The notes below the pieces were generated by a model. That model saw only the letters and a list, made by a program, of their open reading frames with translations, did no database searches and was not told the origin of the DNA. DNA of 64,000 nt from Rodentibacter heidelbergensis (GTDB lineage Bacteria; Pseudomonadota; Gammaproteobacteria; Enterobacterales; Pasteurellaceae), in NCBI RefSeq assembly GCF_002000125.1, contig NZ_MLHH01000010.1:1-64000 (forward strand), in the 5' to 3' direction. The position numbers and the translations under genes were made by a program. Shown piece after piece: positions 50,290 to 61,114 of this stretch (its first letter is position 1; the number at the start of each line of letters is the position of its first letter).

Positions 50290-52668
50290 ATGAAAAACAA
50301 TAAGAAATATGACCGCACTTTTAAGCTGAGTTTAGTAGCACTGGCCATAGGATTAGCAAATCAAACGTTAGCAGCAGAACATTGTGGTATCAGTATGGGA
50401 AGAAAATATTCTGGTATTGATTCTCTTTATATTTCAAATAAAACTCAAGCAACCACATTACAAGATTGCACTATAAATGCTGATACTAATGAGTTCAAAG
50501 GAGCTCATTTACTGATTATTGAGGGACAACAAGATTATAAAATAGATAATTCTCACCTTAATCTTAATATTCTAAAAAAACCTTATTCCGCCAATCTCAT
50601 TGAATCAAGCGATTCAACCATTACAATTAACAATTCAACTTTTACACTAAAATCCGTACCTTTCGAATCTCGATATTTTGGGCGCTATCTCCTCGAGCTT
50701 AATAAAAACACCAAGGTAACCATTAAAAATTCAACTTTTACACTAGAAAATGAGAGCCCAGAGGAAAATGAAAATTCTACTTTTATTTCAGCTGAAGGGG
50801 CAAAAGTCGATATATCTGATACGATATTCAAATCAAATACACCAATAGCGGCATTTATTGTTGGACAAGGAGAGCTTACCTTAAAAAATATCGTCTTAGA
50901 TATTCCAGAAAAAAGTACCTTAATAAGATTTGGTAAAAATAAAAACAGAGTAGATATTATTGACTCGACATTTAAAGCTGAGAAGATGTTATCATCCATT
51001 AGATTTTTAAATGACAATACCTCTTATAAAACAGAACTAGAAATCAATCTTACTAACTCAAATGTTCAAACTAAAATATTAGGTTCCTTAAACAATATTA
51101 ACGGAACCACCATTAATCTCAACAATTCAAAACTATCTGGTGATATAACAGATACATATTTGGCAGGACAAACCATTCAAATTAATTTAAGCAATAATTC
51201 CGAATATATAGGTAAAACATCTCTACCAAAATATATGGTTGAGCATACCGGAATTAATATAAAAGACGCCTCTTCTAGTTGGAGATTAAATGATAGCTCT
51301 GCTATTAATTACCTAAATTTGAATAATGGGCATGTTTATATTTCAAATAATAAAAATGGCGAGTTTAATACCCTAAGAATTGAAAATAACTTAACGGGTA
51401 ATGGCGGTATCTTTCACTTACGTACCGATTTAGCTAATGAAAAATCCGATCTAATTGAAGTTCGTCATGGTGAAGGATCATTTTTACTTGATATTCAAGA
51501 TTCAGGTAATATTCCAACCCAACCAAATGGTAGAATAAAAGTTGTTCATTCATTCTTTGATAATAAAGATCTAAAATTCTCTTTATTAAATAAAGAGTAC
51601 GTGGAAGCTGGTGCATATAAATATTTCTTAATAAGGGATTATAGCAATTGGTTCCTTGCTAATTCAACGAAGGTAGATGAGCCCGAAGAACCTAAGAACT
51701 CATTCACTCCTGAAGATTCCTCGAATACTAATACACAACCAGAGGATCTACCAACTACTCCTGATGCACAACCTGAACCTCCATCAGTTAATCCAAATCC
51801 GCAGCTTTCCAATAAAGCCAATGCACAAGTTTCACTCCGCCAAGCCCAATTATTGCTAGTGGAAGATGAACTCAACGGCATCCACAAACGTTTAGGTGAA
51901 GTGAAAAATGGCGAAAAAGGCAATGTGTGGGTGCGTAATGTGAATTCTCGTGAAAAATTGACCGCACTTTCCACCGGTGACAGCCAAACCTCCGGCTTTA
52001 AACAACATGTTCACAGCTTACAAGTGGGTGCCGATGCGGCGGTGAATGATCATTTCCGTCTAGGGGGATTTGTCGGCCGTAGCCAAGCCAATGTTGATTT
52101 CAACGGCAATTATGGCGAGGGCAAAGTACGCAGTCACAGTGTGGGCTTATACGCTACTTATTTGGCTGACAACGGCATTTATGTGGATAATATTGCAAAA
52201 TATAGCCGCTTGAAAGCTGATTCCGATCACACAGAAAAACGCCGTTATCATGCCTACACACTGTCAAGTGAACTCGGTAAACAGTTCAAATTAAATGGCA
52301 ACTGGATCATCACGCCACAAGCACAATTAGGCTGGACGCATATTCAAGGTAAAGAAAATGAGGATAGCCTTTCTTCTGTTTACTCTCGTGTCGGATTGCG
52401 TGTGGCGAAAAGTTTCACCCTTGCAAGTGGTTGGAATTTACAGCCTTATGCGGAAGTTAATGGGATCACCAGCCGAAATAACAACAGCAAAATTCATTAT
52501 GCTAATGCGGCACTGAATGTAGAAGATAGCCGTGGGCGTATCGAAAGTGTTCTCGGTCTGAATGCCGGTGTCGCCAATCATCGTTTTGGTTTAGAGGTAA
52601 GTCGTGCCGATGGAAAACGCTACGATAAACCTTATCGAATCCAAGCCGTTTATCGATATCACTGGTAA
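50290..52668 (+). CDS. Autotransporter (type Va) with AT-rich passenger
   Basis: A 792-residue autotransporter. A signal peptide runs from MKNNKKYDRTFKLSL to TLAAEHCG. The passenger (about 30-455) is rich in Asn, Ser, Thr and Lys with repeated INNSTFTL-type strands, suggesting a beta-helix. A Pro-rich linker (DAQPEPPSVNPNPQ) lies near 490-515. The C-terminal ~270 residues form the barrel, from NVWVRNVNSREKL to QAVYRYHW. The passenger DNA is much more AT-rich than the barrel DNA. Two uptake signals lie in the coding sequence (50312 and 51960). GGAGGAG upstream gives strong translation start. Function unknown. Confidence 0.9.
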   Translation: MKNNKKYDRTFKLSLVALAIGLANQTLAAEHCGISMGRKYSGIDSLYISNKTQATTLQDCTINADTNEFKGAHLLIIEGQQDYKIDNSHLNLNILKKPYSANLIESSDSTITINNSTFTLKSVPFESRYFGRYLLELNKNTKVTIKNSTFTLENESPEENENSTFISAEGAKVDISDTIFKSNTPIAAFIVGQGELTLKNIVLDIPEKSTLIRFGKNKNRVDIIDSTFKAEKMLSSIRFLNDNTSYKTELEINLTNSNVQTKILGSLNNINGTTINLNNSKLSGDITDTYLAGQTIQINLSNNSEYIGKTSLPKYMVEHTGINIKDASSSWRLNDSSAINYLNLNNGHVYISNNKNGEFNTLRIENNLTGNGGIFHLRTDLANEKSDLIEVRHGEGSFLLDIQDSGNIPTQPNGRIKVVHSFFDNKDLKFSLLNKEYVEAGAYKYFLIRDYSNWFLANSTKVDEPEEPKNSFTPEDSSNTNTQPEDLPTTPDAQPEPPSVNPNPQLSNKANAQVSLRQAQLLLVEDELNGIHKRLGEVKNGEKGNVWVRNVNSREKLTALSTGDSQTSGFKQHVHSLQVGADAAVNDHFRLGGFVGRSQANVDFNGNYGEGKVRSHSVGLYATYLADNGIYVDNIAKYSRLKADSDHTEKRRYHAYTLSSELGKQFKLNGNWIITPQAQLGWTHIQGKENEDSLSSVYSRVGLRVAKSFTLASGWNLQPYAEVNGITSRNNNSKIHYANAALNVEDSRGRIESVLGLNAGVANHRFGLEVSRADGKRYDKPYRIQAVYRYHW

Positions 52669-52687
52669 TCATTCCCTTCGTTAATCA

Positions 52688-52728
52688 AAATAGGGATAAA
52701 TGCCTTGATAAGGTATTTATCCCTATTT
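52688..52728. terminator. Hairpin after the second autotransporter gene
   Basis: AAATAGGGATAAATGCCT pairs with AGGTATTTATCCCTATTT (one wobble) in an 18-bp stem around TTGAT. The T run after it is weak on the plus strand, so it may act mainly as an mRNA end stabiliser. Confidence 0.65.
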
Positions 52729-52776
52729 ATTACTAGTGAGAGAAATGACGACAGCTCCTCCCTCGGCGATAGCTCC

Positions 52777-53643
52777 CTAAAAATATTTCATCGCTTTGTT
52801 TGGAAACAGCCAATCAATCAACCGCTTTATCTTTGAATTCGCAGAAGGCAATTTTCTTTCCAACGGTAAACGCTGCCAATTAAATTCCTTTAATTCCTCT
52901 ACGCATTGCTCCAGTGTTTTTTGTTTTAATAAGACATCCACAAAAAATTGGCCAATAAATTGATTCCATTCGGCCTTATTACCCCAGTAGTGACCTATCA
53001 CCTCCTCACAGGGGTGTAATGGAGTGAAATGGTTCAGTGCTAAAGAAAAGGAAAATTGCTCGACCAAACGGCGGGGGCAGGCGGTTTCACAAATGGCATC
53101 ACAAAGCCCTAAAGAAAGGTTAATCATCGCCTTAGCATGGGCTTTTGGCACAGCAATGACACCGGCATTCCACATTTCACTCTGTTGATTAATGCGGATA
53201 TCAAAAAACACCTTGTCATTGAGTGATGAAAGCATCCTTCTTACCGTTTTACTTCGGTTTTTACCGGATAATTTATACTCAAAAGTATGCATTAGCCCAA
53301 TGTTCTCATCCAATTTCTGAACAATGGACTGTAAATTTGAGGCTAAAAACGTATCTGAATCCACATAGAGTAAATGATCATCCGGATATTGATGTATCAC
53401 TAACTCCATCGCTTTGATTTTGATACGCCAAAAGAAATCCTGTTTTCCTTTCCAATCTACTAAAGTTTTTTCATCAATCGATATGATTTTGACTTTATCG
53501 CCTAGAAAGCCATAAAACGCCGAATAATCCGTCACAATAATGATCTGTTTTATTTGGGGATCTTTTAAAAAAGTCAGAATACAAAAAACTGCTTGGTAAT
53601 GGTTTTCTAATTTTTGTCCAAAAGTTAAAAGCAATAAATTCAC
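52777..53643 (-). CDS. Putative glycosyltransferase (GT-A fold, DxD)
   Basis: A 288-residue cytosolic protein. The N-terminus MNLLLLTFGQKLENHYQAVF and IIIVTDYSAFY look like a nucleotide-sugar fold, and LLYVDSDTFLASNL near 96-108 is a DxD-type metal site. MWNAGVIAVPKAH matches the downstream acceptor loop often seen in GT8-like enzymes. VIGHYWGNKAEWNQFI is conserved-looking. I do not recognise the exact family. It could add a sugar to lipooligosaccharide, but no sugar genes flank it: an autotransporter is downstream and ribB upstream. Confidence 0.65.
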   Translation of the reverse strand: MNLLLLTFGQKLENHYQAVFCILTFLKDPQIKQIIIVTDYSAFYGFLGDKVKIISIDEKTLVDWKGKQDFFWRIKIKAMELVIHQYPDDHLLYVDSDTFLASNLQSIVQKLDENIGLMHTFEYKLSGKNRSKTVRRMLSSLNDKVFFDIRINQQSEMWNAGVIAVPKAHAKAMINLSLGLCDAICETACPRRLVEQFSFSLALNHFTPLHPCEEVIGHYWGNKAEWNQFIGQFFVDVLLKQKTLEQCVEELKEFNWQRLPLERKLPSANSKIKRLIDWLFPNKAMKYF

Positions 53644-53717
53644 GTTGTCTCCTATAAAGTCAATTTAGCAATACTTATGGCACTTATCCCCTGCAATCCG
53701 GATATTTTTCTTTTTAA

Positions 53718-54365
53718 TTAAACCTGATGAGCAAGGCGATATTCAACCAAATCCTCAATTGTCAGTACCACATAGCCAAATTTTTGTGCAAATTCAATAA
53801 TTTCAGGGGCGCGAGCCATGGTACCATCGTCATTGGTGATCTCACAAATCACACCCGCGGGTTTAAATCCCGCAAGGCGGGCAAGATCGACAGAGGCCTC
53901 TGTATGCCCACGACGAGCAAGTACGCCCCCATTTTCGGCACGAAGCGGGAAAATATGACCGGGACGGTGTAAATCCGCCGGTATCGCATTATCTGCCACC
54001 GCAGCTTGAATTGTGGTCACCCGATCGGCTGCGGAAACGCCTGTGGATACCCCTTTTGCAGCTTCAATAGTTACGGTAAACGCCGTTTTGTTTACGCTGT
54101 TATTATTTTCCACCATTGGCGGTAAATCGAGTTGTTGACAACGTTCTTCGGTAATACACAAACACACGATACCACTGCCATAACGAATTAATTTTGCCAT
54201 TTGTTCGGTAGTGATGGTTTCTGCCGGAAAAATTAAATCGCCTTCGTTTTCTCGATTTTCATCATCCAACACCAAAACACCATTGCCATGTTTAAATGCC
54301 TCAATGGCGTTAAGCACACGTTCTTCGGCAGTGTTACCGAAAGGGAATAAAATAGACTGATTCAT
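53718..54365 (-). CDS. ribB: 3,4-dihydroxy-2-butanone 4-phosphate synthase
   Basis: Converts ribulose 5-phosphate to the four-carbon precursor of riboflavin. The 215 residues are the stand-alone RibB form without a RibA domain. [20 protein letters not shown] is the metal and substrate loop near 34-52, [23 protein letters not shown] is the second signature, and [16 protein letters not shown] the third. It has its own FMN riboswitch upstream. nadR is divergent beyond that. Confidence 0.96.
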   Translation of the reverse strand: MNQSILFPFGNTAEERVLNAIEAFKHGNGVLVLDDENRENEGDLIFPAETITTEQMAKLIRYGSGIVCLCITEERCQQLDLPPMVENNNSVNKTAFTVTIEAAKGVSTGVSAADRVTTIQAAVADNAIPADLHRPGHIFPLRAENGGVLARRGHTEASVDLARLAGFKPAGVICEITNDDGTMARAPEIIEFAQKFGYVVLTIEDLVEYRLAHQV

Positions 54366-54425
54366 CGTAATTTCCTTTATTGCTTTACTTAAAATTAACC
54401 AGAATCAGGGCTGAGAAATGCAAAT

Positions 54426-54456
54426 AAAAAGAACGGCTTGGAGAACCCAATCCGCT
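54426..54456 (-). terminator. Possible expression platform of the FMN riboswitch
   Basis: After the aptamer, GGATTGG can pair with CCAAGCC (one mismatch) and is followed by GTTCTTTTTA. It could work as a ligand-controlled terminator about 60 bases upstream of ribB. Confidence 0.45.
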
Positions 54457-54458
54457 TT

Positions 54459-54618
54459 ATTCTCTTTCATCCAGACTTTACTGTCGGCTTTGGAATTACA
54501 CCAAATCTGCTAACCTTAAAAAGGCCAATTTCATCAAAATTTTCACTAAAAATTGACCGCACTTTTAAGTGCTCGCGGGCTTTACCGCCGGTAGGGAATT
54601 TCACCCTGCCCTGAGAAT
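54459..54618 (-). ncRNA. FMN riboswitch (RFN element) controlling ribB
   Basis: On the minus strand the element opens with ATTCTCAGGGCAGGGTGAAA, continues TTCCCTACCGGCGGTA and AGCCCGCGAGC, then after a variable arm GCAGATTTGGTG and AGCCGACAGTAAAGTCTGG, closing with GATGAAAGAGAAT. These are the conserved FMN aptamer blocks. High FMN is expected to lower ribB expression. The variable arm contains a full uptake signal AAAAGTGCGGTCA (near 54559), an unusual insertion. A -10 like TATACT lies just upstream at 54628-54633. Confidence 0.93.
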
Positions 54619-54726
54619 GCAGGCTCAGTATAGCCGAAAATCAGCGCGTAAAAAATCAGAACGTGAAAAATATTTTCATTTCGCCTACAATACGGCTATT
54701 TAATCCTTATTACGATTGTCAGGTAA

Positions 54727-55836
<1,110 letters not shown>

Positions 55837-55837
55837 A

Positions 55838-56521
55838 ATGATACTATTTGCAGGTGATCCCCACGGAAGCTATGAACATCTCTACCCTTTCGTGCAAGAA
55901 AACGACAATGTTGCCCTGATTATTTTGGGCGACTTACAACTTTCTTCACCTGATGAATTGGAAAAATTAGCGCAATATTGTGATATTTGGTTTATCCACG
56001 GCAACCACGATAGCAAAACCATCGCTGCCTTTGATGCGATTTGGGGATCGAAATGGAAATATCGCAATTTACATAATCGGGTCGAAACAATTCAAGGTGT
56101 TCGTATTGCCGGATTAGGTGGGGTATTCCGTGGACAAATCTGGATGCCGCCAAATCGCCCGATGTTTTTTGACCCGATTCATTATTGCCAATATAGTCCA
56201 CAAGAAAAAATTTGGCGTGGTGGCGTGCCACTGCGTCATCGCACTTCAATCTTTCCTTCCGATATTGAAATTCTTGAAAATCAGCAGGCGGATATTTTAA
56301 TTTGTCACGAAGCGCCCAAACCTCATCCTATGGGCTTTCAAGTGATTAATGCGCTTGCCGAGAAAATGGGTGTGAAGCATATTTTTCATGGGCATCACCA
56401 TGACAATGTGATTTACAACACTGCTTATCCTTACAAAATTACCAATGTGGGCTTTCGTAGCCTGGCGGACATCCATGGAAATTACTTGTTGAAAACCATT
56501 GATGATCGTGAAGAACGATAA
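55838..56521 (+). CDS. Calcineurin-like metallophosphoesterase
   Basis: A 227-residue binuclear-metal phosphoesterase. The five blocks are present: GDPHG at the N-terminus, GDLQ near 33, GNHDSK near 55, a His in ICHEAPK near 150, and GHHHD near 187. The C-terminus holds NVGFRSLADIHGNYLL. Its ATG begins one base after the nadR stop, so it is likely co-translated with nadR. A role in NAD-related pyrophosphate or nucleotide turnover is an inference from position only. Other possible substrates are nucleotides or phosphoproteins. Confidence 0.85.
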   Translation: MILFAGDPHGSYEHLYPFVQENDNVALIILGDLQLSSPDELEKLAQYCDIWFIHGNHDSKTIAAFDAIWGSKWKYRNLHNRVETIQGVRIAGLGGVFRGQIWMPPNRPMFFDPIHYCQYSPQEKIWRGGVPLRHRTSIFPSDIEILENQQADILICHEAPKPHPMGFQVINALAEKMGVKHIFHGHHHDNVIYNTAYPYKITNVGFRSLADIHGNYLLKTIDDREER

Positions 56522-56580
56522 AATAGGTTAAAAATAAGGAAATTTATAAGAGATAAAAGAATACGAAAAGAAAGGGGAAA

Positions 56581-56657
56581 TGGCGCACCCGAAAGGATTC
56601 GAACCTTTGACCGCTCGGTTCGTAGCCGAGTACTCTATCCAGCTGAGCTACGGGTGC
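56581..56657 (-). tRNA. tRNA-Arg (anticodon ACG), copy A
   Basis: Cloverleaf of 77 bases with encoded CCA. The anticodon arm is CTCGG-CTACGAA-CCGAG. The T arm is AAAGG-TTCGAAT-CCTTT. It ends the three-tRNA minus-strand run. Confidence 0.97.
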
Positions 56658-56710
56658 GTAGTGATGTTTTAAATATTCTTAACCATTTAGAAGATAGAGT
56701 CGTTTCAAAA

Positions 56711-56787
56711 TGGCGCACCCGAGAGGATTCGAACCTCTGACCGCTCGGTTCGTAGCCGAGTACTCTATCCAGCTGAGCTACGGGTGC
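56711..56787 (-). tRNA. tRNA-Arg (anticodon ACG), copy B
   Basis: 77 bases with encoded CCA, identical to copy A except for a compensated T-arm pair (AGAGG/CCTCT instead of AAAGG/CCTTT). It lies 53 bases from copy A. Confidence 0.97.
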
Positions 56788-56807
56788 AGAATAAATAAAA
56801 CCGCAAA

Positions 56808-56901
56808 TGGCGGTGAGAGAGGGATTCGAACCCTCGATGGAGTTTTTGACCCCATACTCCCTTAGCAGGGGAGCGCCTTCAGCCTACTCGGCCATCTCAC
56901 C
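56808..56901 (-). tRNA. tRNA-Ser (anticodon GCT)
   Basis: 94 bases with encoded CCA and a long variable arm. The anticodon arm is CTCCC-CTGCTAA-GGGAG. It is first in the tRNA run and reads AGC/AGU codons. Confidence 0.96.
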
Positions 56902-56921
56902 ACAATCAGTGCGTGGGCGGT

Positions 56922-56949
56922 ATAATACGTTTTTTTGAAAAGATGTCAA
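56922..56949 (-). promoter_or_regulatory. Promoter of the tRNA-Ser/tRNA-Arg operon
   Basis: TTGACA and TATTAT are 16 bp apart on the minus strand. A GC-rich discriminator (ACCGCCCACGC) follows, as in stringently controlled stable-RNA promoters. Confidence 0.8.
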
Positions 56950-57075
56950 ACCCTTTTTTGAAAAAGACGGATTATTTGAATATTTTATCTTCACATGAGC
57001 ATAAAGAAAGTGCGGTCAAAATTTTGAAAGAATTTTCATCTTTCTTGACAGTTTTCAACCTCGTTTTCCCTCTGC

Positions 57076-59088
57076 CTATCCCTTTAGGATCGCACGCAGG
57101 CGATCCAATTGGCTTTGTGTCTGCTGCTGTTTTTGTTCTGCGCTAAGCTGAGGTTTATCCCGCTCCCAAAGCACATCATCATTCGGCAATTCGGCTAGAA
57201 ATCGGCTTGGCTCCGGGCGAATCAGATCACCATATTGACGGCGTTCACGACACAAGGAAAAGGTCAGTTCTTTTTGCGCTCGGGTAATCCCCACATAGGC
57301 CAAACGCCGTTCTTCCTCTACATTATCTTCATCAATGCTGGTTTGATGCGGCAAAATACCTTCTTCCATCCCGATCAAATACACATAGGGAAATTCTAAG
57401 CCTTTTGAGGCATGTAGGGTCATCAGCTGAACTTGATCGCTTTCTTCATCATCTTCCCCCCGTTCCAACCTATCACGCAAGGTTAAACGGGCGACCACTT
57501 GATTGAGATTCATCGGTTCGCTCACTTCATCCCCTTTCAGCATATCCGCAACCCAATCAAACAGTGTGGCCACATTCTTACTTTGCATTTCTGCCGCTTT
57601 TGGCGTGGTGGCATATTCATACAAATATTCTTCATAATGAATAGCAGACAACATGGCACGAACGGCACGTTCCGGTTCTGAACGTTGCACTTCATCATTT
57701 AATTCCACCATCCAACGACCGAATTTTTGCAGGGCATCATAAGCTTTTGGGGTAACCCGTTGAATAAGCTCAAACTCGAAAATGGCTTCAAACAGGCTAA
57801 CCTGCTTTTCTTGGGCAAGTTCCCCCAGTTTTTGCAAGGTTGCCGTGCCAATCTCACGTTTTGGGGTATTCACAATGCGTAAAAATGCCGCATCGTCATC
57901 TTGGTTCACCACTAAACGCAAATAGGCCATCATATCTTTGATTTCGGCTCGAGAGAAAAAAGAGGTGCCACCGGAAATTTTATAGGGAATACGGTTTTGC
58001 ATCAGCACTTTTTCCAACAAACGGGATTGATGATTGCCTCGATACAAAATGGCGTAATCCTTATATTTTGTCTTACGGCTAAAACGATGAGCGATCAACT
58101 CGGCGACAATGCGTTCGGCTTCGTGTTCTTCATTCTTTGCCTCAATCACCAACAGTTTTTCACCCTCGCCGATGTTAGAAAACAATTTTTTATCAAACAC
58201 ATGTTCATTGTTATCAATCAAAATGTTGGCGCAGTGTAAAATTCGCTGAGTGGAGCGGTAATTTTGTTCCAATTTAATCACTTGTAAATGAGGAAAATCA
58301 TCACGCAAACGCACCATATTTTCAGGTTTTGCTCCACGCCAGGAATAAATGGATTGGTCATCATCCCCCACCACAGTAAAACAGGCTCGGCTGCCCACCA
58401 ATAGTTTGATTAACTCATATTGGCTGGTATTGGTATCTTGATATTCATCCACCAGCAAATAGCGGATTTTTTGCTGCCATTTTGACCGCACTTCTTCATT
58501 TTGTTTGAATAATAAAGTGGGGAGCATAATCAAATCATCAAAATCCAAGGCATTGTAAGCACGGATTTGGGTCGCATAGCGTTCATAACATTTGGCAAAG
58601 GTTTGATATTTAGCATCCCGTGCTAAGGCATAGGCTTGCTTGGGCGAAACCAAATCGTTTTTCCAGTTGGAGATCACCGACATGAGTTCACGCAGCAGAT
58701 CTTTATCTTCTTTCAGCACATCGGCGGTGAGTTCTTTTAATAAAGCCAATTGATCATGCTCATCAAATAAGGTCATATTGGCTTTAAAGCCCAATGACTT
58801 ATATTCCCGTTTGATAATATCAAAACCAAGGGTATGAAAGGTGGACACCGTCAACCCTTTCGATTGTTCCTTTCCGATGGAATGTGCCACCCGCTCTTTC
58901 ATTTCTCGGGCAGCTTTATTGGTGAACGTCACGGCGGCAATTTGTTTGGGAGAATAACCACAGTTTGCGATCAAATGCGCAATTTTATTAATTATCACAC
59001 GGGTTTTACCGGAACCGGCGCCAGCAAGCACCAAACAAGGGCCGGTCACATAGTCCACGGCGTGTTGTTGCTGAGGATTGAGTTTCAT
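57076..59088 (-). CDS. rep: ATP-dependent DNA helicase Rep
   Basis: A 3'-5' UvrD-family helicase that clears protein blocks ahead of the replisome. The 670 residues begin [20 protein letters not shown], as in E. coli Rep, with Walker [13 protein letters not shown] near 22-31. [20 protein letters not shown] and LEQNYRS are motifs II to IV, and [12 protein letters not shown] and [10 protein letters not shown] motifs V and VI. The start follows the family; an ATG at 59097 overlapping the lipoprotein stop (ATGA) would add three residues and would couple the two genes. It is last in waaA-coaD-lipoprotein-rep. Confidence 0.95.
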   Translation of the reverse strand: MKLNPQQQHAVDYVTGPCLVLAGAGSGKTRVIINKIAHLIANCGYSPKQIAAVTFTNKAAREMKERVAHSIGKEQSKGLTVSTFHTLGFDIIKREYKSLGFKANMTLFDEHDQLALLKELTADVLKEDKDLLRELMSVISNWKNDLVSPKQAYALARDAKYQTFAKCYERYATQIRAYNALDFDDLIMLPTLLFKQNEEVRSKWQQKIRYLLVDEYQDTNTSQYELIKLLVGSRACFTVVGDDDQSIYSWRGAKPENMVRLRDDFPHLQVIKLEQNYRSTQRILHCANILIDNNEHVFDKKLFSNIGEGEKLLVIEAKNEEHEAERIVAELIAHRFSRKTKYKDYAILYRGNHQSRLLEKVLMQNRIPYKISGGTSFFSRAEIKDMMAYLRLVVNQDDDAAFLRIVNTPKREIGTATLQKLGELAQEKQVSLFEAIFEFELIQRVTPKAYDALQKFGRWMVELNDEVQRSEPERAVRAMLSAIHYEEYLYEYATTPKAAEMQSKNVATLFDWVADMLKGDEVSEPMNLNQVVARLTLRDRLERGEDDEESDQVQLMTLHASKGLEFPYVYLIGMEEGILPHQTSIDEDNVEEERRLAYVGITRAQKELTFSLCRERRQYGDLIRPEPSRFLAELPNDDVLWERDKPQLSAEQKQQQTQSQLDRLRAILKG

Positions 59089-59093
59089 CATGA

Positions 59094-59306
59094 TCATTGC
59101 GCCCATACAGAGGGCAGTAAAAGGGTATCGAGTAAAAAGGAAAGCGGCAAATCCAAAATAGGTAAGCCCCATTTTTGCGCCATTTCCCAATCATAGGCCA
59201 CACCGGCATAGGCGGTATACTTCTCTGAAGGATCGACAAGTTTCACCACCGTACCACAACCGGATAAGGTAAAAAGTGCGGTTAAAATGAGGGCTATTTT
59301 GGACAT
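59094..59306 (-). CDS. Small YceK/YidQ-type lipoprotein (DUF1375)
   Basis: A 70-residue lipoprotein with signal ending TLSGC (Cys17). The mature part has [12 protein letters not shown] and [18 protein letters not shown], the pattern of the YceK/YidQ family, of unknown function. Its start lies inside the 3' end of coaD (13 bases overlap) and its stop overlaps a possible rep start, so it is embedded in a coupled operon. I recall the same small gene between coaD and rep in H. influenzae. Confidence 0.85.
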   Translation of the reverse strand: MSKIALILTALFTLSGCGTVVKLVDPSEKYTAYAGVAYDWEMAQKWGLPILDLPLSFLLDTLLLPSVWAQ

Positions 59307-59773
59307 CGTGCTTGTAAGGCGTTAAAGACTGTTGTTGGCACAAGTGCTGCCACATCACCACCATGCAAATAAATTTCACGCACCATAGTAGATGAAACAA
59401 ATGCCCACTTTTCGCGAGGGGGAAAGAACAGGCTTTCCACGCCCTTTGTAAGAAGTCGATTAAGGGCGGCAAGCTGGAGCTCATATTCAAAATCGGTAGT
59501 GGTTCGCACCCCTCGGATAATTGCCGTTACATTACGGGCCTTAATCACATTTGCCAACAAATCGGAAAAACCAAAGACTTCAACATTTTCGAGATGCGCA
59601 ACGGATTGTCGGGCAAGTTCCACCCGTTCATCCAAAGAAAACAACGGCTTTTTACTTGGGCTTTCTGCCACCGCCACCAAAACCTTGGGAAAAATGACCG
59701 CACTTCGCTCAATAATATCCAAATGTCCGTTTGTGATAGGGTCAAAGGTGCCGGGATAAATCACCGTTGTCAT
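59294..59773 (-). CDS. coaD: Phosphopantetheine adenylyltransferase
   Basis: Joins 4'-phosphopantetheine to AMP in coenzyme A synthesis. The 159 residues have the nucleotidylyltransferase motif [14 protein letters not shown] near 8-21 (TxGH type), [15 protein letters not shown] near 86-100, and the C-terminal [10 protein letters not shown] block. Its ATG overlaps the waaA stop by four bases (ATGA). coaD (kdtB) next to waaA (kdtA) is a long-conserved pair. Confidence 0.96.
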   Translation of the reverse strand: MTTVIYPGTFDPITNGHLDIIERSAVIFPKVLVAVAESPSKKPLFSLDERVELARQSVAHLENVEVFGFSDLLANVIKARNVTAIIRGVRTTTDFEYELQLAALNRLLTKGVESLFFPPREKWAFVSSTMVREIYLHGGDVAALVPTTVFNALQARCPK

Positions 59774-61053
59774 ACTTTACGCTCCAAATAAGGCGTCAAT
59801 AAATCAAATAACCGGGTTAATGCCCCACGATTTTTCATTAATACTTCATACCCCGCCTGACCAAAGCGTTGACGAGCCTCTTTTGAATGAAGCAGTGCCT
59901 CAACCGCACCGGCTAATTCTTCCGCCGTTGAATTCACTTCAATCACCCCTTGTTCTTCCAACAACATTTCAAATACTTCAGGAAAATTAAAGGTGTGCTT
60001 TCCACTAATCACGGGAATTTTAAAGGCTAAAGGTTCGAGAGGGTTATGTCCCCCATGTTTAACCAAGCTTCCGCCCACAAAAGCAATATCGGAAACGCCA
60101 TACATCATCATCATCTCCCCCATAGTATCGCCCAAAATCACCCGAGTATTGGCATTTGGGCGTTCACCTGAAGAACGGCGAATAAACTGGAGTTTTTCCT
60201 TTTTAATCAACGCCTCTACCGTGTTAAAACGTTCCGGATGACGGGGCACAAGCAATAAAAGTAAATGAGGATAGGTTCGCAATAGCTGTCGATGCGCTTG
60301 TATAACGAGGGCTTCTTCACCTTCATGTGTACTTCCGGCAATCCAAATCGGACGATCTTTCCCCCATTGGATATGCAGTTGTTGAATATTATCAAGCAAA
60401 TGTTGGGTGACCGTTAAATCGTATTTAATATTACCGGTCAAACTGATTTTTTCTTCCGGATAACCCAATTCAATGAAACGGTTTTGGCTAATTTGATCTT
60501 GCGGAGCAACCAACGTGATTTGCGACCACATGCCCTGCAAACGTTGGCGTATCTTGCCATATCGCTTGGCAGAGCGGGCAGATAAGCGAGCATTGGCAAC
60601 CACAAAAGGCACATGACGCAAATGCAATTGTTTGATTAAATTCGGCCAAAGTTCTGTTTCAATCACAATACAGAGCTTGGGCTGGATAAAATCAATAAAA
60701 CGTTTGAGTGCAAAGGGAAGATCATAGGGCAAATAACAATGCGTCACCGTATCACCAAAAGCCGCTTTCACCCGATCTGACCCCGTTGGGGTCACTGTTG
60801 TAAAAGTAATGGGTAAATCCGGATAACGTTGTTGAATAAGGCGAACCAAAGGGGTGGCGGCAATCACCTCTCCCACCGAGGCGGCATGAATGATCACCCC
60901 ATGTGGTTTAGGGCGTGCCAAATGCCCGTAAAAACCATAACGTTCACCAATTCTTTTACGATAATTCGGTGCTTTAAAGCCCCTTAGCCACATAAAAAAA
61001 AGCAAGAACGGTTGGCTCAGGTACATCAGGCAGGTATAAAAAAAACGCCACAT
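59770..61053 (-). CDS. waaA: Kdo transferase WaaA
   Basis: Transfers 3-deoxy-D-manno-octulosonic acid from CMP-Kdo to lipid A at the inner face of the inner membrane. The 427 residues have one N-terminal membrane anchor ([16 protein letters not shown]), [10 protein letters not shown], the acceptor-side [14 protein letters not shown], and the GT-B donor side with [16 protein letters not shown] near 310. In Haemophilus the enzyme is monofunctional with KdkA; the sequence alone does not show this. It leads the waaA-coaD-lipoprotein-rep unit. Confidence 0.95.
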   Translation of the reverse strand: MWRFFYTCLMYLSQPFLLFFMWLRGFKAPNYRKRIGERYGFYGHLARPKPHGVIIHAASVGEVIAATPLVRLIQQRYPDLPITFTTVTPTGSDRVKAAFGDTVTHCYLPYDLPFALKRFIDFIQPKLCIVIETELWPNLIKQLHLRHVPFVVANARLSARSAKRYGKIRQRLQGMWSQITLVAPQDQISQNRFIELGYPEEKISLTGNIKYDLTVTQHLLDNIQQLHIQWGKDRPIWIAGSTHEGEEALVIQAHRQLLRTYPHLLLLLVPRHPERFNTVEALIKKEKLQFIRRSSGERPNANTRVILGDTMGEMMMMYGVSDIAFVGGSLVKHGGHNPLEPLAFKIPVISGKHTFNFPEVFEMLLEEQGVIEVNSTAEELAGAVEALLHSKEARQRFGQAGYEVLMKNRGALTRLFDLLTPYLERKV

Positions 61054-61114
61054 AAATTAAATTCGGTTATACTGGAAAAAATTTTCAGTAGTATAGCAAA
61101 AAAAGGATCAAAAT

